Below, piece by piece: positions 48,485-56,983 of a stretch of 64,000 nucleotides of DNA. Position 1 is the first letter of the stretch. Each line of letters starts with the position of its first letter. The translations under genes and the position numbers were made by a program. The DNA comes from Mycolicibacterium fallax (GTDB lineage: Bacteria; Actinomycetota; Actinomycetes; Mycobacteriales; Mycobacteriaceae). The DNA lies in the NCBI RefSeq assembly GCF_010726955.1, contig NZ_AP022603.1, positions 1,116,001-1,180,000 on the forward strand, written 5' to 3'. The notes beneath the pieces are model-generated. The model was not told where the DNA came from. It searched no databases and saw only the letters and a program-made list of their open reading frames with translations.

Positions 48485-49281
48485 ACGGCGGATCGGCGGT
48501 GCGGGGACGGCTCGGCACCTGGACCCTGCGCCTGGTCTCGGCGCTGGTGCTGGGGTTCATCTTCCTGCCGATCCTGGTGATCGTGGTGTTCTCCTTCAAC
48601 AAGCCGGCGGGCAGGTTCAACTACAGCTGGCAGGGCTTCACCCTGGAGAATTGGGCGGACCCGTTCAAGTATCCGGCGCTGACCGAGGCGCTGCGGATGA
48701 GCCTGCTGGTGGCCGGGCTGTCCACCGCGATCGCCCTGGTGCTGGGCACCCTGCTGGCAATCACGTTGGTGCGACAACGGTTTCGCGGCGGCTCGGTCGT
48801 CGAGACGCTGCTGGTGCTGCCGCTGACCGCACCGGAGGTGGTGCTGGGCGCGTCGCTGCTGACGCTGTTCCTGGACCTGGGCTGGGCAACCGGGTTCGCC
48901 ACCATGGTGATCGCGCACGTCGCCTTCGAGATCAGCTTCATCGCGATGACGGTGCGGGCCCGGGTCCGCGGCCTGGACTGGAGCCTGGAGGACGCCGCGC
49001 TGGATCTCGGCGCCAGCCCGACGCGGGCGTTCTTCAGCGTGACGCTGCCGATGATCGTGCCCGGGATCGTGGCCGCGGCGATGCTGTCGTTCGCGCTGTC
49101 GCTGGACGACTTCATCATCAGCTACTTCGTCAGCGGGTCGACGGTGACCTATCCGCTGTACGTCAACGCCGCGGTCAAGGCCGCGGTGCCGCCGCAGATC
49201 GACGTGCTGGCCACCGCGATCCTGGCGGTCAGCCTGCTGCTGCTGGCCGCCGGCACGCTGTACCGGCGCAGGCGCGGCTGA
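48481..49281 (+). CDS. potC: Spermidine/putrescine ABC transporter permease PotC
   Basis: This 266-residue permease partner of PotB has six hydrophobic segments, FSFNKPAGRFNYSWQGFTLENW in the N-terminal half and the EAA loop DAALDLGASPTRAFFSVTLPMIVPGIVAAAMLSFALSLDDFIISYFVSG, a strong PotC marker. The GTG start overlaps the potB TGA. It closes the potABCD (ATPase-binding protein-permease-permease) operon. The next gene is convergent. Confidence 0.93.
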   Translation: MNGGSAVRGRLGTWTLRLVSALVLGFIFLPILVIVVFSFNKPAGRFNYSWQGFTLENWADPFKYPALTEALRMSLLVAGLSTAIALVLGTLLAITLVRQRFRGGSVVETLLVLPLTAPEVVLGASLLTLFLDLGWATGFATMVIAHVAFEISFIAMTVRARVRGLDWSLEDAALDLGASPTRAFFSVTLPMIVPGIVAAAMLSFALSLDDFIISYFVSGSTVTYPLYVNAAVKAAVPPQIDVLATAILAVSLLLLAAGTLYRRRRG

Positions 49282-49290
49282 GCCGGCGGG

Positions 49291-50085
49291 TCAGCAGAAC
49301 CAGCGCAGCCGGGTAATCGCCGGGAGCCCCTCGGACCGGAAGTCCACCAGCAGCACCCCCCGGGAGTCGTCGGCGGTGCGGACCCCGACCGCCACGGTGG
49401 GCCCCGCGCCGATCCGCTTCGACCAGGTCGCACCGCGCAGCACGGCGCTGAGCTCCTCAAGCCCGAGCGCACCGTCGTCCCCGGCGCTGATCGGGGTGCC
49501 GCGGCCGAGCATCCGGTGCACGGTGAGCTGATCACCGCTGCTCACGGCGGTCAGCAGCGCGTCCAGCAGCGCCCGGTCGCGCCGTCCCGGCCGCCGGAAG
49601 CCGCGGGCGAATCCCAGCGTGCCCAGCGGGCCCTGGTTGCGCAGCAGCCCGACGGCGAGCCCGGCCCCGGCCGTCGCCGCACCCACGCCCTGGCGGGCGA
49701 ACTGCCACAGCATCGCCGGCAGTTCCCAGTAGGCCTGCAGCTCGGCGATGGTGTGATCGCCGTTGACGACGTAGCGCAGGTAGGCCGGGATGCGCATGTC
49801 CACGCCCCCTCCCATGGACACCTGCAGCAGCACGTCGCGCAGCACGGTGGCGCCGGCGACGTAGTCGGCGTCGCGGTGAAAGACGATGTCGCGCGGGCCG
49901 ATGAAGGTGTCGAAGAACTTCCCGATCTGGTGGTGCCCGACGGCCGGGCGCGAACCCACCGGATCCTCGACGGACCCGTCGGCGGCGAACAACCCCACCC
50001 AGCCGGCCCGATCATGGGCGGCCGCGGCCGCCGGGGAACGCTCCACCACCGACAGCAGATCGGCGCGTGACAGTTCACCGTTCAT
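49291..50085 (-). CDS. SnoaL/NTF2-like protein of the pncA operon (Rv2042c-like)
   Basis: This 264-residue protein has an N-terminal NTF2/SnoaL-type alpha+beta fold (about 1-130: RSPAAAAAHDRAGWVGLFAADGSVEDPVGSRPAVGHHQIGKFFDTFIGPRDIVFHRDADYVAGATVLRDV) with ketosteroid-isomerase-like signs, then a helical second domain of unknown role. ATG 50085 overlaps the pncA stop (ATGA), so it is translated together with pncA. The same gene pair occurs as Rv2042c-Rv2043c. The function and the reason for pairing with a nicotinamidase are unknown. Confidence 0.82.
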   Translation of the reverse strand: MNGELSRADLLSVVERSPAAAAAHDRAGWVGLFAADGSVEDPVGSRPAVGHHQIGKFFDTFIGPRDIVFHRDADYVAGATVLRDVLLQVSMGGGVDMRIPAYLRYVVNGDHTIAELQAYWELPAMLWQFARQGVGAATAGAGLAVGLLRNQGPLGTLGFARGFRRPGRRDRALLDALLTAVSSGDQLTVHRMLGRGTPISAGDDGALGLEELSAVLRGATWSKRIGAGPTVAVGVRTADDSRGVLLVDFRSEGLPAITRLRWFC

Positions 50086-50696
50086 CGGTGGCCTCCATTC
50101 TTCGGCAGTTCCCCGACCGGCAGTTTCCCGGCCGGCACGGCGCCAACCGTCTCGACCCCGGCGGCCCGCAGCTCGGCGACGGCGGCCCGCGCCGATTCCC
50201 GGGCGACCGCGGCGGTCAGCTCCAACAGCACCCTGGTCCGCAGCCCGGCCCGGACCGCATCGAGCGCGGTGGCCCGGACACAGTGGTCGGTGGCGATGCC
50301 GACCAGATCGACCTCGTCGACGCCGCGCTCGGCCAGCCACCGCGCCAGCGAGGTGCCGTGCTCGTCGGCGCCCTCGAAGCCGCTGTAGGCGGCCGAGTGG
50401 GCGCCCTTGCCGAACACCGCCCGCACCGCGGCGGTGTCCAGGTCCGGGTGCAGGTCCGCGCCCGCGGTGCCGGCCACGCAGTGCGGCGGCCAGGAGTCGA
50501 CGTAGTCCGGCGCGGTCGAGAAGTGCGGACCCGGGTCGATGTGCAGATCCTTGGTCGCCACCACCTGGTCGTACCCCCCGTCACCGCCGTCGAGCAGCGC
50601 GCTGATCGCGCGGGCGACCGCCGCCCCACCGGGCACCGCCAGCGATCCGCCCTCGCAGAAGTCGTTCTGGACGTCGACGACGATCAACGCGCGCAT
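50082..50696 (-). CDS. pncA: Nicotinamidase/pyrazinamidase PncA
   Basis: PncA deamidates nicotinamide to nicotinate for NAD salvage and, in mycobacteria, converts pyrazinamide to pyrazinoic acid. The 204-residue sequence keeps the catalytic triad Asp8, Lys97 and Cys139 (IATDHCVRA) and the metal site Asp50, His52, His58 and His72. It is about 18 residues longer than the M. tuberculosis enzyme because of a C-terminal extension. TACGGT lies 7 bases before the ATG, so the mRNA is probably leaderless. It is divergent from a TetR gene and coupled to the SnoaL-like gene downstream. Confidence 0.95.
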   Translation of the reverse strand: MRALIVVDVQNDFCEGGSLAVPGGAAVARAISALLDGGDGGYDQVVATKDLHIDPGPHFSTAPDYVDSWPPHCVAGTAGADLHPDLDTAAVRAVFGKGAHSAAYSGFEGADEHGTSLARWLAERGVDEVDLVGIATDHCVRATALDAVRAGLRTRVLLELTAAVARESARAAVAELRAAGVETVGAVPAGKLPVGELPKNGGHR

Positions 50697-50703
50697 GACC
50701 CTC

Positions 50704-50709
50704 ACCGTA
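50704..50709 (-). promoter_or_regulatory. -10 box TACGGT of pncA
   Basis: On the minus strand TACGGT is followed by 7 bases and the pncA ATG. Confidence 0.55.
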
Positions 50710-50779
50710 TCGCCTCGGCGAACCCGGACCGCGTCGCGCCGCCGCACCCGACGCGCTACCGCCCGCCGGGTGGTTGTAG

Positions 50780-50785
50780 TAGCGT
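50780..50785 (+). promoter_or_regulatory. -10 box TAGCGT of the TetR gene
   Basis: TAGCGT is followed by 8 bases and the GTG at 50794, identical in sequence and spacing to the box at 35531. Confidence 0.6.
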
Positions 50786-50793
50786 CCGGACAT

Positions 50794-51366
50794 GTGTCTA
50801 ATCCGGTAGTTCGGGAGTCGACCCGTCGCCGGCTGTCGGCCAAACAGGCCGATACCGTCGACCGGCTCGGCCGGGCCGCCGTCGAGGTGCTCAGCCGGGC
50901 GGGATTCGCGGGCCTGACCATCCGGATGGTCGCCGCCCAGGCCGGCGTCGGCGCGGCCACCGCATACACCTACTTCTCCTCCAAGGAACACCTGGTCGCC
51001 GAGGTGTTCTGGCGGCGGCTGGCCGGCACCCCGACACCCCCGCACGCCTCCACCGATCCCGTCGACCGGGCGGTCGGGGTGCTCCGGCACATCGCGCTGC
51101 TGGTGGCCGACGACGCCGAGCTTGCCGGGGCGGTGACCAGCGCCCTGCTCGGCAAGGATCCCGACGTCGAGGCCCTGCGGCTGCAGATCGGCATGGAGAT
51201 CAACAAGCGGCTCAACGCGGCGCTCGGACCCGACGCCGACCCGGCGGTGGTGGAGGCGCTGGAGGTGCTCTACGCCGGGGCGCTGGTGCGCGCGGGCACC
51301 GGCCACGCGTCCTACCAGGAGATTGCCGATCTGCTGGAACGCTCGGCCCGCCGACTGCTGAGCTGA
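50794..51366 (+). CDS. TetR-family transcriptional regulator
   Basis: This 190-residue regulator has an N-terminal HTH (about 20-70: DTVDRLGRAAVEVLSRAGFAGLTIRMVAAQAGVGAATAYTYFSSKEHLVAEVFWRRL), matching the TetR pattern well, and a helical ligand domain (70-190). GTG 50794 is chosen on the basis of the TAGCGT box. It lies divergent from pncA (98-base gap) and could control pncA or itself; both promoters sit within one operator distance. No TetR gene is at this place in M. tuberculosis. Confidence 0.85.
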   Translation: MSNPVVRESTRRRLSAKQADTVDRLGRAAVEVLSRAGFAGLTIRMVAAQAGVGAATAYTYFSSKEHLVAEVFWRRLAGTPTPPHASTDPVDRAVGVLRHIALLVADDAELAGAVTSALLGKDPDVEALRLQIGMEINKRLNAALGPDADPAVVEALEVLYAGALVRAGTGHASYQEIADLLERSARRLLS

Positions 51367-51393
51367 TCCGGCGCAGTACCCGCGCCGCGCCGG

Positions 51394-51399
51394 TAGATT
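51394..51399 (+). promoter_or_regulatory. -10 box TAGATT for a leaderless mRNA
   Basis: TAGATT is followed by 7 bases and the ATG at 51407. Confidence 0.55.
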
Positions 51400-51406
51400 G
51401 GCGGCC

Positions 51407-51922
51407 ATGTCGACCGGTGGCTTCGATCCCAACATTCCCCCGCAATACCCGCAGCAGGGCTTCCCGGCGCAGGTCAAACCCGGCGGGCTCGGGCTGCGCT
51501 TCCTGGCCCGGCTGCTCGACGGGTTCGTCATCTCCCTCGCCTCCGGGCTGCTGGGCTGGCTGTTCGGCGGCTTCGGCGACTCCGAGGTCTGGGGGATGGA
51601 CTCCGGGGTGATGGTCACCGGCATGTTCTCCGGCCTGCTGACCTTCCTGTACTTCCTGGTCTGCGAATCGCAGCTGGGCTGGACCCCGGGCAAGAAGATC
51701 CTCGGGATGCGGGTGCAGGGCCCGCACGGCGCCGCCCGGCCGACCGCCGGCCAGGCCGCCACCCGCAACCTGTTCACGCTGCTGCAGCTGATTCCGTGCC
51801 TGGGCTGGATCCTGGCACCGATCGCCTACATCGTGATCGCGGTGACGATCAGCAACAGCCCCACCAAGCAGGGCAAGCACGACGAGATGGCCGGCGGCAC
51901 CCAGGTGCTGGAAAACGCCTGA
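51407..51922 (+). CDS. RDD-family membrane protein
   Basis: This 171-residue protein has a short Pro/Gln-rich N-terminus (FDPNIPPQYPQQGFPAQVKPGG) and an RDD domain: GLRFLARLLDGFVISLASGLLGWLF, then a second helix pair and GWTPGKKILGMRVQGPHGAARPTAGQAATRNL. RDD proteins are small integral membrane proteins of unknown transport role. The 'R..D' residues of the family are present as RLLDG. It starts 41 bases after the TetR stop but has its own promoter. Confidence 0.8.
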   Translation: MSTGGFDPNIPPQYPQQGFPAQVKPGGLGLRFLARLLDGFVISLASGLLGWLFGGFGDSEVWGMDSGVMVTGMFSGLLTFLYFLVCESQLGWTPGKKILGMRVQGPHGAARPTAGQAATRNLFTLLQLIPCLGWILAPIAYIVIAVTISNSPTKQGKHDEMAGGTQVLENA

Positions 51923-51926
51923 ACCG

Positions 51927-52871
51927 CTACAGGTTGCGGTTCCACTCCATCCAGCCGGTACCCACCCGGCCGTCGTCCAGCCGGACGTTGACCCAGGCCC
52001 GCGGGAACTGCGCGACCCGGCCGTCGTCGGCGACCAACCGGACCGGGGCGTGCGCGAGCACCTCGACGTCCCCGGCCAGCTCGCCGGGCGCCAGCCGCAG
52101 CCGGGTGCGACCGGGCAACCCGTCGGCGCCGAAATCGGTGTCGGCGCGGATGTCGGTCAGCTCGATCAGCGGCGTGCCGGTTCGCTGCGCGTAGCCGATC
52201 CCGACGGTGTCGGCCAGCCCGGGGACCCGGACCTGCACGCCGTGCAGCCGGGTTCCGTCGCGAAGATGCAGCGCGAACCACATCCAGTCCACCCCCCACC
52301 AGTCCCGCACGCCCCAGGAGTGGTCACGCTGTCCCGGCGCAGCGCCGACGGTGCGGGCTACCCCGTCGACGGCGACGGCACCGGAGACCTCGCACGGCAG
52401 CTCGTAGCGGCTGGTCGCGGTGTACCGGTAGGGCTGCCCGTCGGTGTGCCAGATCAGATCCGCCTCCACGCGGACCGGCCGGCCGGGCTCGCCGCGCAGC
52501 AGCGCCGCCGGGTCGTCGTAGGCCATCGCGGTGCCGTCGAAGCGCACCCGGTAGAGCTGCAGCCGTTCGGCGGCCCACTGGGTCAGGGTGAAACCGTCGG
52601 CCTGCACCTTGGCCGGGTCCACCGGCACCGCGGCGGTGAAGTCGTTGAGCGCGACGGTCGGCAGGCCCGGCCCGCACAGCAGCGCGTTGATCCAGGCCCG
52701 CCCCTTGTTCGGGTAGAGACCGAGCCGGACCCAGCCGCCGAGACCGGCACCGAGGTCGGCGAAGTCGAAGTACCAGCTCTCGTTCCACAGCGCCTCGGGT
52801 CCGGGCGGGTGGCCGACCTCGTCGGCGGGATCCGGCAGGTTCGGCTGCTGCAGTTCCGGTGCGTTCGACAC
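51927..52871 (-). CDS. AttH/DUF7064-type beta-barrel protein (tentative)
   Basis: This 314-residue protein is without signal peptide or membrane segments. PGQRDHSWGVRDWWGVDWMWFALHLRDGTRLHGVQVRVPG and the early NESWYFDFADLGAGLGGWVRLGLYPN resemble the lipocalin-like AttH/carotenoid-1,2-hydratase or DUF7064/7065 families often found beside actinobacterial steroid or terpene genes. The conserved DHSWG is a family marker. No substrate can be given. It is convergent with the RDD gene (4 bases apart). Confidence 0.6.
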   Translation of the reverse strand: MSNAPELQQPNLPDPADEVGHPPGPEALWNESWYFDFADLGAGLGGWVRLGLYPNKGRAWINALLCGPGLPTVALNDFTAAVPVDPAKVQADGFTLTQWAAERLQLYRVRFDGTAMAYDDPAALLRGEPGRPVRVEADLIWHTDGQPYRYTATSRYELPCEVSGAVAVDGVARTVGAAPGQRDHSWGVRDWWGVDWMWFALHLRDGTRLHGVQVRVPGLADTVGIGYAQRTGTPLIELTDIRADTDFGADGLPGRTRLRLAPGELAGDVEVLAHAPVRLVADDGRVAQFPRAWVNVRLDDGRVGTGWMEWNRNL

Positions 52872-52923
52872 CCAACCAACCTAGGCCACGCCGCTGCGCG
52901 CAACACCGATTCGGGCGCGGTCC

Positions 52924-54429
52924 TCAGCGACCGAGCGAGAAACTCTCCCAGGCCTCGCGGCGCTGCCCGTGCGGGTCCAGCTCGACGCGACTGTGCCGAT
53001 CGAAGACCAGCACCGGGCGGTCAGTGGTGTTGTAGCGCGGCCAGTCCGGGCCCGGCACGCCGGTGCTGCCGAACGCCCGCCAGCGGTTTTGCAGGTCATT
53101 GCTGACCCGGCGGGCGGCCTTGCGGTCCCCGGCCGCGGTCAGCACCGACCCGAACCGGCTGCGGTAGACGTCGAACACCGCCAGCAGCTCGGTGGCGTGC
53201 GTGGCACCCAGGCCCGACCAGGTCAGCGTGCGGGGCGAATAGTCGTAGCGGTAGACGTAGGTCGGCGCGTGCACGCTGTGCGCGTCCGCCAGCTGCCACA
53301 CCGCCGAGGTGAACGCGAAGTCACCGCCGAGCTGCACGCACGCCGCCGACGACGGATATTCCGGGTAGGCCGCGGTGATCCGGTCCCGTCCCTCGATGCC
53401 CTGGGTGGCCAGCAGCGACTCGATGCGCCCCTCCGACAGCGGCAGCAGTTTGAGGAACCGGCTGAACAACCGGGCCTCCTCGGCGTTGCTGCCGACGATC
53501 AGCGGCACCCGGAGCGCCCGGCCGCTGCGCATCGCCTCCAGCGGCTCGATCGGCAGCACGTCGGTGCCGTAGGTCGGTCCGAGCGGAAACGCGCCGAGCA
53601 TCTCCGCGTTGGCGATCTTCAGCAGCCGGTCAACGGCGTCGACCAGCAGCGCCGGGTCGGCGGTGCGCAGCGCCGCGGCGGCGTGGCCGGGCGCCAGGCC
53701 GAGCAGCTCGGCGAACCGGCCGGCGAACACCTCGGCGGTCTCGGCGGAGCCGGTCATCCCCGCGGCCGGGCTCTCCGCGATCACCTGGGCGAACAGGCCC
53801 TCGGCGTCCGGGACCGCGAGCAGGGTGCCGACCGCGTGCGCGCCTGCGCTTTCGCCGAAGATCGTCACCCGGTCCGGGTCACCGCCGAACGCCCCGATGT
53901 TGTTCTGCACCCACCGCAGCGCCAGCAGCAGGTCGCGGACGAACAGGTTGGACTCCATCGGGTGCTCGGGGGTCGAGAGCGCCGAAAGGTCCAGGCAGCC
54001 CAGCGGTCCGAGCCGGTAGTTGACCGCGACGTACACGCAGCCGCGGCGAGCCAGCGCGGCACCGTCGTAGATCGGGGTGGCCGAGCTGCCCAGCATGTAG
54101 GCGCCGCCGTGCACGAACACCATCACCGGCAGCGGCTCTTCCCACGTTCGGGCCGGGGCCACCACGTTGAGGGTCAGGCAGTCCTCGCCCATCGGCTGAT
54201 AGCGGCCGACCCCGGTGACGGTGTACATCTTCTGCTGCGGGGCGCACCGGCCGTGCGCGTGGCAGTCGCGCACGCCGCGCCACGGCTGCACCGGCTGCGG
54301 CGCCCGGAACCGCAGTGGTCCGACCGGCGCGGCGGCATAGGGAATCGCCCGCCAGCGGTGCACGCCGTCGCGGGTGAAGCCCTCCACAATGCCGCTGTCG
54401 ATGGTGGCGCGAATGGTCCTTTCGTGCAT
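52924..54429 (-). CDS. lipT: Type B carboxylesterase (LipT)
   Basis: This 501-residue alpha/beta hydrolase has the nucleophile elbow FGESAGAHAVG, oxyanion hole VFVHGGAYMLGS, and a YRYDYSPRTLTWSGLGATHATEL segment that carries the catalytic His region. The N-terminus reads TIDSGIVEGFTRDGVHRWRAIPYAAAPVGPLRFRAPQ, as in type B carboxylesterases. Length and position (beside lppI) match M. tuberculosis Rv2045c, about 511 residues. The start at 54429 is supported by TACGTT 6 bases upstream; a start at 54465 would add 12 residues. Confidence 0.88.
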   Translation of the reverse strand: MHERTIRATIDSGIVEGFTRDGVHRWRAIPYAAAPVGPLRFRAPQPVQPWRGVRDCHAHGRCAPQQKMYTVTGVGRYQPMGEDCLTLNVVAPARTWEEPLPVMVFVHGGAYMLGSSATPIYDGAALARRGCVYVAVNYRLGPLGCLDLSALSTPEHPMESNLFVRDLLLALRWVQNNIGAFGGDPDRVTIFGESAGAHAVGTLLAVPDAEGLFAQVIAESPAAGMTGSAETAEVFAGRFAELLGLAPGHAAAALRTADPALLVDAVDRLLKIANAEMLGAFPLGPTYGTDVLPIEPLEAMRSGRALRVPLIVGSNAEEARLFSRFLKLLPLSEGRIESLLATQGIEGRDRITAAYPEYPSSAACVQLGGDFAFTSAVWQLADAHSVHAPTYVYRYDYSPRTLTWSGLGATHATELLAVFDVYRSRFGSVLTAAGDRKAARRVSNDLQNRWRAFGSTGVPGPDWPRYNTTDRPVLVFDRHSRVELDPHGQRREAWESFSLGR

Positions 54430-54435
54430 GACCCG

Positions 54436-54441
54436 AACGTA
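54436..54441 (-). promoter_or_regulatory. -10 box TACGTT of lipT
   Basis: On the minus strand TACGTT is followed by 6 bases and the lipT ATG. Confidence 0.5.
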
Positions 54442-54490
54442 GCCGACACGCGTGCCCGCCCGCACGCGACCTGCCGGGCACCCCGGCGGT

Positions 54491-54496
54491 TACCGT
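54491..54496 (+). promoter_or_regulatory. -10 box TACCGT of lppI
   Basis: TACCGT is followed by 6 bases and the ATG at 54503. Confidence 0.5.
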
Positions 54497-54502
54497 TGCA
54501 CC

Positions 54503-55225
54503 ATGCGGATCCCCCTGTTGGTCGCCGCGCTGGCGCTGCTGGTGGCGGGCTGCTCGCCGGGCGGCGGCGACGGAGCGGCGGGCACCCTGGGGCCCAGCCT
54601 GACGCCGCTGACCGGCAAGCCCCGGGTCTCGGCGACCACCCCGAGCAGCACCACGACGACCACGACCACCCCGTCGACCTCGGCGACCCCGACGGCGGCG
54701 CCGGCGCCCGGCAGCCCGATCGGCGCGGTGGCCGCCTGGATCGACGCGGGCACCCCGGTCGAGGCCGGCGACTTCCACAGCGCCACCCGCGATGGGGAGA
54801 TGACCCCGCTGCCCGACGGGGTGGCCTTCTCGCTGCCCGGCGGCGCGGCGAAGTGCATGACCGACCCGGCGCTGGGCACCGACTCGATGTCCTGCCTGCT
54901 GACGGTGTCCAACCCGCTGCCGCAGCCGATCGGCCAAGAGGGCCACTGGGTGCCGGGCTGGGTGGACTACGACGGCGGCACCGTCCTGGTCGGGGCACTG
55001 CGCGCCGATCCGGGCCCGTTCGGTGCCGGCGCCGGTCCGGAACTGGCCTACGGCAGCGCGCTGAAGTTCGGTGACTTCCGCTGCCGCGCCGACCAGACCG
55101 GGCTGTTCTGCATGAACTACGCGCGCCAGACCGCGGTGCGACTGTCCGCCGACGGGGTGACGCCGTTCGGTTGCCTGCAGCGCGTCGACGCACCCGTGGT
55201 GGTCGGCGCCAAGTACGGCTGCTGA
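54503..55225 (+). CDS. lppI: Lipoprotein LppI (Rv2046-like)
   Basis: This 240-residue lipoprotein has signal RIPLLVAALALLVAGC (lipobox LVAGC, Cys17), a Ser/Thr-rich linker of about 30 residues (TTPSSTTTTTTTPSTSATPT) and a folded domain with several Cys (KCMTD, SCLLTV, FRCRAD, FCMNY, GCLQRV, YGC). The TTT stretch is encoded by an ACC/ACG tandem run. Divergence from lipT and position before the Rv2049c-like gene match Rv2046. The function is unknown. Confidence 0.85.
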   Translation: MRIPLLVAALALLVAGCSPGGGDGAAGTLGPSLTPLTGKPRVSATTPSSTTTTTTTPSTSATPTAAPAPGSPIGAVAAWIDAGTPVEAGDFHSATRDGEMTPLPDGVAFSLPGGAAKCMTDPALGTDSMSCLLTVSNPLPQPIGQEGHWVPGWVDYDGGTVLVGALRADPGPFGAGAGPELAYGSALKFGDFRCRADQTGLFCMNYARQTAVRLSADGVTPFGCLQRVDAPVVVGAKYGC

Positions 55226-55244
55226 CCGGCCGCGACCCGAGCGG

Positions 55245-55580
55245 TCAGCGCCAGCCGTCGGCGGCCTTGGCCGCGGCCAGCAACTCGTCGCACAACTGGC
55301 GCAGTTCGGCGGCGCCGGCGCCCTCGGCGACCGCGCCCGCGACGTCCTCGGCCGCGCAGCGCACCTGGTAGATCCGGTCCGACAGCCCCGCGGCCTCCTC
55401 CGCGGTCAGCACCACCGCGTCCTCGGGCACCGAGCTGCCCTTGACCGCGGCCCGCTGCTCGTAGGCGCGCTGACGGCAGGACTGTCGGCAGTACCGGCGC
55501 GGCCGGCCCAGCCCGGCGTCGGCGATCTCACGCCCGCACCACTGGCACGGGCGGGCCCGCACCCGCGTCGATGAACCCAT
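55245..55580 (-). CDS. Small zinc-ribbon-like protein (Rv2049c-like)
   Basis: This 111-residue protein has an N-terminal treble-clef-like segment CQWCGREIADAGLGRPRRYCRQSC (CxxC-x15-CxxxC) that could bind zinc, and a helical C-terminus (LTAEEAAGLSDRIYQVRCAAEDVAGAVAEG...LRQLCDELLAAAKAADGW). Its place beside rbpA matches Rv2049c. No function is known. TAGAGT lies 6 bases before the ATG, so the mRNA is probably leaderless. Confidence 0.75.
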   Translation of the reverse strand: MGSSTRVRARPCQWCGREIADAGLGRPRRYCRQSCRQRAYEQRAAVKGSSVPEDAVVLTAEEAAGLSDRIYQVRCAAEDVAGAVAEGAGAAELRQLCDELLAAAKAADGWR

Positions 55581-55586
55581 GACACG

Positions 55587-55592
55587 ACTCTA
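55587..55592 (-). promoter_or_regulatory. -10 box TAGAGT for a leaderless mRNA
   Basis: On the minus strand TAGAGT is followed by 6 bases and the ATG at 55580. Confidence 0.5.
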
Positions 55593-55777
55593 AACCGCCG
55601 GTTTTGCCTTTCCCGGTATCCTTGAGGGCAGCGCCGCGTGATCCGGGAACAGCGACGGCTTGTGCTGCGTTGACCGATGCGGCTCGAGCCGGAGCTGGGC
55701 AGGATCGCCAGGCGCGCCGAGCAGTGCCCGGGATGTGCCACACCCGCCCGGGATTTTCATCGAAGGAGTTGTTGACG

Positions 55778-56119
55778 ATGGCCGATCGCGTCCTGCGCGG
55801 TTCACGCCTCGGAGCCGTGAGCTACGAGACCGACCGCAATCACGACCTGGCGCCGCGCCAGGTTGCCCGCTACCGCACCGATAACGGCGAGGAGTTCGAC
55901 GTCCCGTTCGCCGACGACGCCGAGATCCCGCACACCTGGCTGTGCCGCAACGGCATGGAGGGCACCCTCATCGAGGGTGACGCCCCGGAGCCGAAGAAGG
56001 TCAAGCCGCCCCGCACGCACTGGGACATGCTGCTGGAGCGCCGCTCCGTCGAGGAGCTGGAGGAACTGCTCAAGGAGCGCCTGGACATCGTCAAGGCCCG
56101 TCGCCGCGGCGGCGCCTGA
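55778..56119 (+). CDS. rbpA: RNA polymerase-binding protein RbpA
   Basis: RbpA binds the sigma A/B subunit and promoter DNA and is needed for initiation in actinobacteria. The 113-residue protein has the family sequence MADRVLRGSRLGAVSYETDRN, RQVARYRTDNGEEFDVPFADDAEIP, an NGMEGTLIEGD core and a C-terminal sigma-interaction helix VEELEELLKERLDIVKARRRGGA. The core domain lacks one or more of the zinc Cys found in Streptomyces RbpA (only WLCRNG is present). AAGGAG lies 10 bases before the ATG. The 197-base leader contains TATCCT near 55617. A strong terminator follows. Confidence 0.96.
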   Translation: MADRVLRGSRLGAVSYETDRNHDLAPRQVARYRTDNGEEFDVPFADDAEIPHTWLCRNGMEGTLIEGDAPEPKKVKPPRTHWDMLLERRSVEELEELLKERLDIVKARRRGGA

Positions 56120-56165
56120 CCCACCCGCGCGGCGCGCCGTGCGCCGCCGCCAACGAGCACAAGAA

Positions 56166-56197
56166 AACGCCCGGCTGGGAGACCCCAGCCGGGCGTT
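56166..56197. terminator. Intrinsic terminator between rbpA and ppm1
   Basis: AACGCCCGGCTGGG (56166-56179) and CCCAGCCGGGCGTT (56184-56197) form a perfect 14-bp stem with an AGAC loop. A-rich sequence before it and T-rich sequence after it make it a bidirectional rho-independent terminator for the convergent rbpA and ppm1 genes. It is the best terminator in the window. Confidence 0.93.
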
Positions 56198-56221
56198 TCA
56201 CATTTTGCGTGGGCGCCGCGC

Positions 56222-56983
56222 TCAGCCGCTGAACTGGTCGCCGCGGGCCCGGGCCATCCGGCCGGCGAAGCCCCACTGCGCGACCTTCGTCATCGCCTCG
56301 CGGATGTTCGACCCGCTCATCTTCGACACGCCGAGCTCACGCTCCGTGAAGGTGATCGGCACCTCGATGACGGTGAACCCGTTGTTGATGGCCCGCCAGG
56401 TCAGGTCGATCTGGAAGCAGTAGCCCTTGGAGTCCACGGCCGACAGGTCGATCTTCTCCAGCACCTCGCGCCGGTAGGCCCGGTAGCCGGCGGTGATGTC
56501 GTTGATCTTGACCCCCAGCAGCAGCCGGGAGTAGGTGTTGGCGGTCTTGGACAGCACCAGCCGGCGCCACGGCCAGTTCACCACGGTGCCGCCCTCGACG
56601 TAGCGGGAGCCGATCGCGACGTCGGCGCCGGCGTCCACGGCGTCGAGCAGCCGGTGCAGCTGCTCGGGGGCGTGGCTGCCGTCGGCGTCCATCTCCACCA
56701 GCACCGCGTAGCCGCGGCCGAGCCCCCACCCGAAGCCGGCCAGATACGCCGCGCCCAGGCCGTCCTTGGCGCCGCGGTGCATGACGTGCACCCGGTCCGG
56801 GTCGGCCAGCGCCAGCTCGTCGGCCAGCTCACCGGTGCCGTCGGGGCTGCCGTCGTCGACGACCAGGACGTGCACGTCGGGGCGTGCGGCGTGCACCCGG
56901 CCCACGATGAGCGGCAGGTTCTCCCGCTCGTTGTAGGTGGGGATGATCACCAGGGTGCGCTGGCTGGGGCGCTCACCGGTCAT
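56222..56983 (-). CDS. ppm1: Polyprenol monophosphomannose synthase, catalytic protein
   Basis: Ppm1 transfers mannose from GDP-mannose to polyprenol phosphate for lipoarabinomannan and glycoprotein synthesis. The 253-residue GT2 enzyme has [34 protein letters not shown], the [12 protein letters not shown]xD motif and [17 protein letters not shown]. It is soluble and catalytic only, without the membrane Lnt-type domain that is fused to it in M. tuberculosis Rv2051c. The lnt gene upstream overlaps its start by 11 bases, so the two are co-translated. Confidence 0.93.
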   Translation of the reverse strand: MTGERPSQRTLVIIPTYNERENLPLIVGRVHAARPDVHVLVVDDGSPDGTGELADELALADPDRVHVMHRGAKDGLGAAYLAGFGWGLGRGYAVLVEMDADGSHAPEQLHRLLDAVDAGADVAIGSRYVEGGTVVNWPWRRLVLSKTANTYSRLLLGVKINDITAGYRAYRREVLEKIDLSAVDSKGYCFQIDLTWRAINNGFTVIEVPITFTERELGVSKMSGSNIREAMTKVAQWGFAGRMARARGDQFSG

